A stretch of 21,861 bases of DNA from Candidatus Didemnitutus sp. (lineage in GTDB: Bacteria; Verrucomicrobiota; Verrucomicrobiia; Opitutales; Opitutaceae), in the NCBI GenBank assembly GCA_030682505.1, contig JAUXOH010000439.1:1-21861 (forward strand). Reading direction: 5' to 3'. Below, in pieces: positions 15,088 through 21,861 of the stretch. Every line of letters begins with the position of its first letter. Within the stretch, counting starts at the first letter, position 1. Below the pieces are notes generated by a model, which made no database searches, was not told where the DNA came from, and saw only the letters and a list, made by a program, of their open reading frames with translations. Made by a program: the position numbers and the translations under genes.

Positions 15088-15921
15088 ATGACCGAGCTCC
15101 AAATCCATCTGGAAAATGTTCAGCAAGCGGCGGCGAAGATTCGCGCGGCGGGTGGCGACCGGACGCCCAAGATCGCCATCGTGCTCGGCTCGGGCCTCGG
15201 CGGCTTGGCGGCCAAGGTGGAAAACCCGGTGGTGCTTTCCTATGGCGACTTGCCGGGGTTTCCGGTCCTGACCGTGGCCGGTCACGCCGGGAAACTGCTT
15301 GTCGGTTCACTCGGAGGAGTGCCCGTCATCGTGCTCAATGGCCGCAAGCATTTCTACGAGACGAGCGACGCGTATCCTCTCAAGACCATGATCCGGGCGT
15401 TGAAGTCCGCCGGGGTCGAAGCACTGTTCCTCTCCAATGCGGCGGGCAGTTTGCGGCCGCACATCGGCGTCAGCGAACTCATGCTGATCACCGATCACAT
15501 CAATTTTCTCGGCCTCAATCCGTTGGTTGGTCCGAATGAAGCGGAGTTTGGACCACGTTTTGTGCCGATGAGTGACGCGTGGGATCCGGCGCTGCGGGCC
15601 AAGGTGAAGGCCGCCGCCCAAGCGAACGGAATCACGCTGCACGAAGGCGTCTATGTCGCCTTCCGTGGGCCCTCCTTTGAAACTCCGGCCGAGATCCGGA
15701 TGGCGCAGGGCTGGGGTGGCGATGCCGTGGGCATGTCGAGTGTGCCGGAGTGCATTCTGGCGCGGCATTGCGAGATGCAGGTCGTGGGCGTTTCCTGCAT
15801 CACCAACATGGGCGCGGGACTCTCGGATGAAAAACTCTCGCACGAACACACCATCGCCAATGCCACGGAGGGCGCCGCGGCCTTTGAGCGACTGGTGATC
15901 GCCGCCGTGCAGGCGTTCTAG
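15088..15921 (+). CDS. punA: Purine nucleoside phosphorylase, trimeric type
   Basis: A 277-residue enzyme that cleaves purine (deoxy)nucleosides with phosphate, releasing base and (deoxy)ribose-1-phosphate for purine salvage. Conserved parts are the phosphate loop GSGLGG (34-39), GRKHFYE with His88, NAAGS (117-121), GPSFETPAE with Glu198, VGMSSVPE around Met216 and ITNMGAG with Asn240. The Glu198/Asn240 pair corresponds to the human enzyme residues that select 6-oxopurines, so inosine and guanosine are the likely substrates. The start at 15088 fits the family; a longer frame to 15043 adds a non-conserved extension. The stop lies 10 bases from that of the convergent carrier gene. Confidence 0.95.
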   Translation: MTELQIHLENVQQAAAKIRAAGGDRTPKIAIVLGSGLGGLAAKVENPVVLSYGDLPGFPVLTVAGHAGKLLVGSLGGVPVIVLNGRKHFYETSDAYPLKTMIRALKSAGVEALFLSNAAGSLRPHIGVSELMLITDHINFLGLNPLVGPNEAEFGPRFVPMSDAWDPALRAKVKAAAQANGITLHEGVYVAFRGPSFETPAEIRMAQGWGGDAVGMSSVPECILARHCEMQVVGVSCITNMGAGLSDEKLSHEHTIANATEGAAAFERLVIAAVQAF

Positions 15922-15931
15922 TCGCCGCGAC

Positions 15932-17329
15932 TCACCACGGCACGACGGTGGCACCGAGGGCGAGGAACACCATGCCCGCGCCGACCAGCCAGACCATCAG
16001 CCACGCGATCCAGCGCAGCCACGTCATGAACGGGATGCCGGCAATGGTCAGGAGACCCATCGTGATCCCGCTGGTGGGGATGATGAAATTGCTGAGTCCG
16101 TCGCCGAGCTGAAAAGCCAGCACGGCGGCCTGGCGGGGCATGTGCAACAGGTCAGCCAGCGGAGCCATGATCGGCATGGTCAGCGCCGCCTGCCCGCTGC
16201 CGCTGGGGACGAAGAAATTCAGACAGAACTGCACGGCGAGCATCACTTGCACCGACCACACCGGCGGCAGACCGCCCGCCGCCTGACTCATGCTGTGGAG
16301 CACGGTGTCCACGATGCGGCCCTCCTGCATCACGAGGAGGACGCTGCGGCTCAAGCCGATGATGAGTGCCGCGGCGACCATGTCGCGCGCGCCGGAAGAG
16401 AACGCGCGGGCGGCGTCGTTCGGGCCCACCCGTCCGAGCACGGCGGCGCCAAACCCGATGGCGAGGAAGAGGCCGGCGATCTCGCCGATATACCAATCCC
16501 ACCGGGTCACCCCGACGATCAGGAACACCAAACCGAGGGAGAGCAGGGCGAGCACGCCCACCCGACCGGCCGTCAGGGACTCCTGCGCGGGGGCGGGTGA
16601 CGTCGCTGCGTCCTCGCGACCGAACGGGAGCAGGCTCTGCGCCGGATCCTTTTCCAGTTTGGCGGCGTAGCGCATGACGAAGATGGTCGCGATCAGCGTG
16701 AGCACGGCCCACAGCGCCATGCGGAAGGGCCAGCCGCTGAAGATTGGGAGTTCACTGAGCCCTTGGGCGATGCCGATGGTGAAGGGGTTGAACGCCGCGC
16801 CCGCGAAGCCGACGCCCGCGCCCACGAAGGGAATGGCCACGCCCACGATCGGATCCCAGCCGAGTCGCCGGGCGAGGGGCAGGGTGAGCAGGACAAAGAC
16901 CAGAACCTCTTCACTCATGCCAAACGTGTTTCCTCCGATGGAAAAGGCGATCATCAGCACCGGAATCACGAGACGGCGGCGGGCCGGATTGTCGCCGGCG
17001 CAATGGACGAGCCAGTTGATCGCGGCGGAGATCGCCCCCGTCGCATTGATCACGGCAAAGGCCCCGCCGACCAAGAGCACGAAGGCGATGATCATCGCGG
17101 CGTCGTGATCCGTGAAACCCTTGAGCGGCGCCGTGAAGAAACCGTGCCATGCCACCGGGCTGGACCCCATCGCCTGATAGGTCCCGGGCACAACCACGGT
17201 TCGCGACCCGACTTGGGTGCGTTGGAATTGCCCCGCCGGCACCACCCAGGTCAACACCACTGCGAGCAGCAGGACCGTCAGGACAATCAGCAGGGCGTCG
17301 GGAGTCTTGGTCGGGGCAACGGTGGTCAT
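15932..17329 (-). CDS. DcuC/YfcC-family inner-membrane carrier
   Basis: A 465-residue polytopic protein with about 12 hydrophobic helices. It shows the YfcC-type N-terminus (VVPAGQFQR, near the first helix), the duplicated re-entrant regions GGNTFGMSEEVLVF and VGAGVGFAGAAFNPFTIGIAQG in the first half, and FFVPSGSGQAALTMPIMAPLADLL and GDGLSNFIIPTSG in the second. The C4-dicarboxylate anaerobic carrier superfamily includes DcuC and the poorly characterised YfcC group, some of which move amino acids or short peptides; substrate cannot be read from the sequence. It is divergent from the fused E1 dehydrogenase across 173 bases, which hints at uptake of a related organic or branched-chain substrate, a weak inference. 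Confidence 0.88.
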   Translation of the reverse strand: MTTVAPTKTPDALLIVLTVLLLAVVLTWVVPAGQFQRTQVGSRTVVVPGTYQAMGSSPVAWHGFFTAPLKGFTDHDAAMIIAFVLLVGGAFAVINATGAISAAINWLVHCAGDNPARRRLVIPVLMIAFSIGGNTFGMSEEVLVFVLLTLPLARRLGWDPIVGVAIPFVGAGVGFAGAAFNPFTIGIAQGLSELPIFSGWPFRMALWAVLTLIATIFVMRYAAKLEKDPAQSLLPFGREDAATSPAPAQESLTAGRVGVLALLSLGLVFLIVGVTRWDWYIGEIAGLFLAIGFGAAVLGRVGPNDAARAFSSGARDMVAAALIIGLSRSVLLVMQEGRIVDTVLHSMSQAAGGLPPVWSVQVMLAVQFCLNFFVPSGSGQAALTMPIMAPLADLLHMPRQAAVLAFQLGDGLSNFIIPTSGITMGLLTIAGIPFMTWLRWIAWLMVWLVGAGMVFLALGATVVPW

Positions 17330-17502
17330 GCTGGGTCTTCGATGGGGAAGGGAAGCGCCGTTGGCGGCGCTGTTTGGCGCCGTCCAAAGGTTGGGGTGGC
17401 AGCAGCATGCGTCGCACCCTTGGTCAGTCGAGGCAGATGTTGAACCACCGCCGCATAGTTCCTTGCGCCCGATGAAGGGGCCCTTTGAGATGAACGCACC
17501 TT

Positions 17503-19731
17503 ATGGCGAAGACCCGGGTCGAGATCGTCCAAGAAAACCTCCACGCCGCGGTCGCGTCGGCCACGGCTGCGGCCAGCGAACTGCCGCGCGACGCGGCCCT
17601 GGGCCTGCACACCACGCTGACCGCCGGAAAGGCCGTGGAGATTTTCGCCGACCAGGTCGCCAGCCGCCTGCTGGACGTCGCGGCCCGCGAGCTGCGCAAG
17701 ACCAACCAGTCGTTCTACACCATCTCCAGCGCGGGACATGAACAGAACGCCATTCTCGGCACGCTCTTGCGGGCCGATGATCCCTGTTTTCTGCATTACC
17801 GTTCCGGCGGGTTGATGATGGCTCGGTCGCGGCTGCAACCGGACCTCGATCCGATTCTCGACGGCGTGCGCTCGTTCTGCGCGTCGGCGGATGATTCGAT
17901 CTCCGGGGGCCGGCACAAAGTTTGGGGCAGCCGCCCGCTGTGGGTGCCTCCGCAGACGAGCACGATCGCGTCGCATTTGCCGAAGGCCTATGGGATGGCG
18001 CACGCCTTGCGGCGGGTAAAACGCCTCGGTCTCAACAACGGGCTGAAAGGCGATTCCATCGTCCTCTGCTCCTTTGGCGACGCGTCGGCCAATCACGCCA
18101 CCGCCCTCGCGGGCATCAACGCCGTGCGCTATGCGGTGCGCCGCGGCGGCGATGCCCCGATCGTGTTTCTCTGCGAGGACAACGGCATCGGCATTTCCAC
18201 GGAAACTCCCCTCCACTGGATTCGCGACAATTTCAGTCATCTGCCCAACCTCGCCTACTACACCCTGTCCGGCACGATGGACGAAATGTGGGACGGGGCG
18301 GAGGCGGCGACCAGGCACTGCCGCACCACGCGGCGGCCGGTTTTTGTGCACCTGCATACGGTGCGACTGTGGGGACACGCCGGCACCGACGTCGAAACAT
18401 CCTACCGCACCGTCGAGGAAATCGAAGCCGTCGAGGCCCGCGATCCGCTAGTGGCTAATGCCCGCCGGCTGATCGAACTCGGCGCGGCCACGCCGGCGGC
18501 GTTGCAGCAGATCATCACCGACCTGCAAGCGCGGGTCGACGCCGCCTGCGCCGAGGTGACCCGCGGTCCCAAGCTCACGAGCGTCGCGGAGATCATTCGT
18601 CCCCTGGCCCCCTTCGACGAGACGAAGATCCGTGCCACCACCGCGATCCAAGCCGGCGCCGAGGCGCGCACGACGCTTTTCGCCGCGGTCCTGCCGGAAA
18701 AGAATCCGTCACCCTTGAAGCGCACCATGGCCGCGCACATCAACTCCGCTTTGGCGGACGAGATGCTCCGCTTCCCCGAGATCAGCCTTTTCGGCGAGGA
18801 CATCGGCCGGAAGGGTGGTGTCTATGGCATCACGGCCGGCCTGCAGAAAAAATTCGGCTCGCACCGTTGCTACGACACGTTGCTCGACGAAACCATCATC
18901 CTCGGGCTTGCGCAGGGCATCGGGTTGGCGGGGCTCCTGCCGATTCCCGAGATCCAATATCTCGCCTACCTGCACAACGCGCTCGACCAATTGCGGGGCG
19001 AAGCGTGCTCGTTGCAGTTCTTCTCCAACGGGCAATTCGCCAATCCGATGGTCGTGCGCGTGCAGGGACTGGCCTATCAAAAGGGTTTCGGGGGACATTT
19101 TCACAACGACAATTCCATCGGTGCGCTCCGCGACATCCCGGGTTTGCTCGTCGCGGTGCCTTCCCGGGGGGACGATGCCGCGAAGATGCTGCGCGGGCTG
19201 GTCGCCACCGCACGGGCGTGCGGCCGGGTGGCGGTCTTTCTCGAACCGATCGCGCTCTACCACGAACGCGACCTCCATGCGGAGGGCGACAACCAATGGC
19301 TGTTCGATTACCCGGCGCCCGACCAGCTGCTCCTGCCGGGCGACATCGGCGTGTATCACGCCGAAGCGAAGGACCTCTTGATTGTCAGCTACGGCAACGG
19401 GCTGCGGTTGTCGCTCCGCGCGGCCAAGCGACTGCAGGAGCAGGGCAGATCGGCGCGCGTGTTGGATGTGCGCTGGTTGAATCCGCTGCCGCTCGAGGCG
19501 ATCCGGAAACACGCCGCCGAGTGTGGGGCCGTGCTGGTGGCCGACGAGTGCCGGGCGACCGCTGGAGGCATTGCCGATGCGGTGATCGCGGCGCTGGCGG
19601 AGTCGGGTTATGGCAAGCCGCTCGGTTCCGTGCGGGCGATTGACTCCTACGTGCCCCTCGCTGCCGCCGCCAAGCTCCTGTTGGTTTCCGAGCAGCAAAT
19701 CGTGGATGCCGCGCTGAAATTGGGGCGCTGA
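17503..19731 (+). CDS. Fused E1 alpha-beta 2-oxoacid dehydrogenase
   Basis: A 742-residue thiamine diphosphate enzyme with both E1 subunits in one chain. The alpha half (about 30-330) has HYRSGG and the cofactor motif from Gly192-Asp193 to Asn227, where the usual GDG reads GDA and ENN reads EDN. A linker of about 80 residues follows. The beta half (about 405-740) has GEDIGRKGGVYG (431-442), catalytic Glu463, PIPEIQYLAYLHNALDQLRGE, and the C-terminal transketolase-type domain with YGNG and DVRWLNPLP. Branched-chain 2-oxoacids are the likely substrate class, from overall resemblance to 2-oxoisovalerate dehydrogenases; pyruvate or acetoin cannot be excluded. The partner E2 and E3 genes are not in the window. 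The start at MAKTRVE lacks a Shine-Dalgarno. Confidence 0.9.
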   Translation: MAKTRVEIVQENLHAAVASATAAASELPRDAALGLHTTLTAGKAVEIFADQVASRLLDVAARELRKTNQSFYTISSAGHEQNAILGTLLRADDPCFLHYRSGGLMMARSRLQPDLDPILDGVRSFCASADDSISGGRHKVWGSRPLWVPPQTSTIASHLPKAYGMAHALRRVKRLGLNNGLKGDSIVLCSFGDASANHATALAGINAVRYAVRRGGDAPIVFLCEDNGIGISTETPLHWIRDNFSHLPNLAYYTLSGTMDEMWDGAEAATRHCRTTRRPVFVHLHTVRLWGHAGTDVETSYRTVEEIEAVEARDPLVANARRLIELGAATPAALQQIITDLQARVDAACAEVTRGPKLTSVAEIIRPLAPFDETKIRATTAIQAGAEARTTLFAAVLPEKNPSPLKRTMAAHINSALADEMLRFPEISLFGEDIGRKGGVYGITAGLQKKFGSHRCYDTLLDETIILGLAQGIGLAGLLPIPEIQYLAYLHNALDQLRGEACSLQFFSNGQFANPMVVRVQGLAYQKGFGGHFHNDNSIGALRDIPGLLVAVPSRGDDAAKMLRGLVATARACGRVAVFLEPIALYHERDLHAEGDNQWLFDYPAPDQLLLPGDIGVYHAEAKDLLIVSYGNGLRLSLRAAKRLQEQGRSARVLDVRWLNPLPLEAIRKHAAECGAVLVADECRATAGGIADAVIAALAESGYGKPLGSVRAIDSYVPLAAAAKLLLVSEQQIVDAALKLGR

Positions 19732-19738
19732 TTCCCGG

Positions 19739-19948
19739 TCAGGCGGTCGATTTCGAACCGAGCAACCGGGCCGGGAGGAACAGGATGGCCTTCAGCAGTT
19801 CGAGCAAACCGCCGACGCAGATGCCCACGAGGCGAAACGGCAGGACGATCAGCCAGACGAGCGGGAACAGCACGAGCGCCAGCAAGGCCAGCGGCCAGCA
19901 GACAACGAAGAGCAGGCACCAGAGAAGGAAGGTCGCGAGGGTGTTCAT
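19739..19948 (-). CDS. Small two-helix membrane protein
   Basis: A 69-residue, very hydrophobic protein with two or three helical segments (about 4-38 and 42-60), a Pro-rich turn (LFPLVWLIVLPFRLVG) and a short basic tail. No family with a known role is recognised. It converges with the E1 gene, the two stops lying 8 bases apart. An AGGA lies 11 bases upstream of the ATG. Function unknown. Confidence 0.65.
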   Translation of the reverse strand: MNTLATFLLWCLLFVVCWPLALLALVLFPLVWLIVLPFRLVGICVGGLLELLKAILFLPARLLGSKSTA

Positions 19949-20041
19949 GACGGGAGGTTTCCTGATGACACCGCAAACGGCCGGTTGGTTGCAGATTTTT
20001 TGCGCCGGTGCCGAATGGGTGTCTCGCCGGGTACTTTCCTC

Positions 20042-21853
20042 TCACCACTTCCGGTAAGGGCGATTCACCCGCGGCGCTCCGACGATAATTGATTCAAGGA
20101 CCAGCTGATCCGGCGTGGACTCAAGCGGCTCGCGCAAGCCCGCAAGTTCTCGGGCGCGAGCGAGAATCAGGGCCCGTACGCGCTGCGCTTCTCGAGAAGC
20201 CGGGTCCAGTCCGCCCGCGGAACTGGGCACCAACCAAAGCCCATAGCGCCGCTGCTGGATGAAGGCCTCGACGTTCAGCGAGTAGGAATCGAGGGTATCG
20301 GCTACCGTGATTCGGTAGCGCCGTCGCTCCGTGGGTCGGTCGAACGGTGAGTGCCAGCCGGTTTTCAGCATGGCCGGATAGCCCGGAGTTCCATTCATCA
20401 ACGGCGCCAACGGCCGGCAAAATTCCTCCGCCGCCGCCAACAACAGGGGATGAGCGAGACGGGTCGCCGGCACCGATGCCTCGGTGGGGTAGGTACGCTC
20501 GCCCGACACGCTTCGCCATTCGGACCATTCCAATCGCAGCAGGCCGATCAACAGCGTCAGCGTCATCACGCCCCCCAATCCGGCGACGACCCGACGCGAC
20601 CAGAGCAGCAGGGTGGAGAGCCAAACGGACGGTGGCTTGCCCTCGCCGCCGGTTGTCGTCGTTTCGATCTCCGGGGAGGGTGCCACTCGGCGGGCGAGCG
20701 CCGCGTAGCCGAGCAACTCCGCCAATCGGGAAGAGAGGACCCGCGCTTCGCGCCAGCAGCGTCCGAGGTTACGGAGCGCGGTGTCCAGCGCGCGCAATAT
20801 GCCCCACAGCAAAAGCAAGGTCAGCCCGACGGTCGCAAGCACGAGTGAACTTTCCTCGTTCCAATCACCCGATGGGAGCGAGCGGAGAATCATCGGCAGC
20901 AGAAGGAGTGATTTGAGGAGTTCGCGCGTCTCTTCAAGGTGGGTGACGGCGGTACTGACGATCGCCGCCAGTGCCGCCAATGCCAGCCAACCATTGTGCG
21001 CGGTCAGCCTGAATGAATCCGCCTGCCTCAGCCACCAGCGGCGGGCCAGCACGATGCCGATGAAGGCAAGGACCAGGGCACCGAGAAATGCCATGCCTTC
21101 CGCTTCGGAGAGATCCTCCCATCGGTCCTCCGGCACGAGTCCGGCCAAAATCAAGGTCGCCATCACGCAAAGGCGAAAAGTCATGCCCGTCGGAACGGTG
21201 TTGCCGGGCACCCCCGCCCGCCGTCGGTAAATGAGGCCACTCCAGCCGAAGGACAAAATGACGATTGTCGTATCCCAGAGAGATTGCATCCCGCCCCACG
21301 GTGGCGTGTGGCACGCGAGTCCGACGGCCAAGGCGAGCAGGACACCGGATCGACCAAGCCACAGCCCCCCGACAAAGGCACCGAGCATCACGGCAAAGGG
21401 TTCGTCCAACTGCATCCTCAAGACCCGGACATCGGCTTCGAAAAATTTTCCGCCGATGGTTGCCAGCAGCAGGCCTCCGGCGCCGAGGAAGACGAAGAGA
21501 AACACCAGGTGTCGCGCCAGCCACGGAGCGGGGATAGCCGAGGCGTGACCGGCTTCCAGTCGCGCCAAGCTCCGACCGATGCCGAAGAAGGCGAAGAGCC
21601 AAACAAAGGTCACAACGGTGGGGTTGAGATAGTCGAGAAACACCGAGTCCAGTAGCACCGCGCCGAGACCGGGGAGCTCCACCGACCGGGCGTGGAGCAG
21701 AACATCCAAGGCAAGGATGGGTCTCCAACCCGAGTCGCCGTGCAGGGCCGCGCTGATCGCCAGTGCGATCCCGGGCAGCAGCAAGACCGACCACTCGACC
21801 TGCGCTCGCCCGGCGAGCACCAGGGCGACAAAGAAGCAAAGCGTGAGTCCCAT
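20042..21853 (-). CDS. Large polytopic membrane protein (possibly 5' partial)
   Basis: A 603-residue protein from the first visible ATG; the frame stays open to the right edge, so the true start may lie outside. It has roughly 12 hydrophobic helices, including HLVFLFVFLGAGGLLLATIGG, TTIVILSFGWSGLIY and MAFLGALVLAFIGIVLARR, interrupted by a cytoplasmic-looking stretch at about 355-415 (WREARVLSSRLAELLGYAALARRV). After the last helix, a soluble C-terminal domain of about 155 residues holds YPTEASVPATRLAHPLLLAAAEEFCRPLAPL in segments, FDRPTERRRYRITV and a Glu/Leu-rich helix. I do not recognise a family. The topology resembles exosortase-associated or polysaccharide-export membrane proteins only in a general way. 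It lies in the same direction as the small protein at 19739, 93 bases upstream of it. Confidence 0.75.
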   Translation of the reverse strand: MGLTLCFFVALVLAGRAQVEWSVLLLPGIALAISAALHGDSGWRPILALDVLLHARSVELPGLGAVLLDSVFLDYLNPTVVTFVWLFAFFGIGRSLARLEAGHASAIPAPWLARHLVFLFVFLGAGGLLLATIGGKFFEADVRVLRMQLDEPFAVMLGAFVGGLWLGRSGVLLALAVGLACHTPPWGGMQSLWDTTIVILSFGWSGLIYRRRAGVPGNTVPTGMTFRLCVMATLILAGLVPEDRWEDLSEAEGMAFLGALVLAFIGIVLARRWWLRQADSFRLTAHNGWLALAALAAIVSTAVTHLEETRELLKSLLLLPMILRSLPSGDWNEESSLVLATVGLTLLLLWGILRALDTALRNLGRCWREARVLSSRLAELLGYAALARRVAPSPEIETTTTGGEGKPPSVWLSTLLLWSRRVVAGLGGVMTLTLLIGLLRLEWSEWRSVSGERTYPTEASVPATRLAHPLLLAAAEEFCRPLAPLMNGTPGYPAMLKTGWHSPFDRPTERRRYRITVADTLDSYSLNVEAFIQQRRYGLWLVPSSAGGLDPASREAQRVRALILARARELAGLREPLESTPDQLVLESIIVGAPRVNRPYRKW

Positions 21854-21861
21854 TGAAACAG

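Overview
This is a GC-rich, densely coding bacterial chromosome segment that best fits Verrucomicrobiota, probably an Opitutaceae-like organism. That is an inference from gene content and style: an IF-1 with an Arg-rich tail, an ECF sigma factor overlapping a DUF6768-type membrane protein, a PQQ/Ig/NHL secreted protein with a Gly-rich C-terminal sorting-like tail, a FecR-domain protein next to a CHASE2 cyclase, and many leaders without a Shine-Dalgarno sequence. No rRNA, tRNA, CRISPR array or transposon was found, and no gene-free stretch exceeds 300 bases.

Left part (1-3750): the 3' end of a FecR-domain protein with a Thr-Pro tail, a terminator-like hairpin, and a CHASE2-class III nucleotide cyclase. 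Convergent to the cyclase, behind a bidirectional-looking terminator, is a Mn-type superoxide dismutase.

Central regulatory island (3897-8841): an NtrC-type response regulator, followed by what looks like a textbook sigma-54 control region: a perfect 20-bp palindrome, an exact IHF-consensus match and a -24/-12 promoter, in that order. The promoter faces a small secreted helical protein and a previously unlisted 39-codon single-pass membrane peptide, which end at a strong terminator. Next come an outer-membrane beta-barrel-like protein and a membrane histidine kinase whose reading frames overlap by 4 bases. I read this as one self-contained envelope-sensing module: kinase, regulator, enhancer and promoter, small envelope effectors. 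It is the best candidate in the window for something undescribed.

Right part: a secreted two-propeller protein (8932-11451); a housekeeping cluster with tadA, infA and a XerD-like recombinase; the ECF sigma factor/DUF6768 pair; a DUF1801-like protein; purine nucleoside phosphorylase; a DcuC/YfcC-type carrier divergent from a fused E1 alpha-beta thiamine-dependent dehydrogenase; a small two-helix membrane protein; and a large polytopic membrane protein that runs to the window edge.
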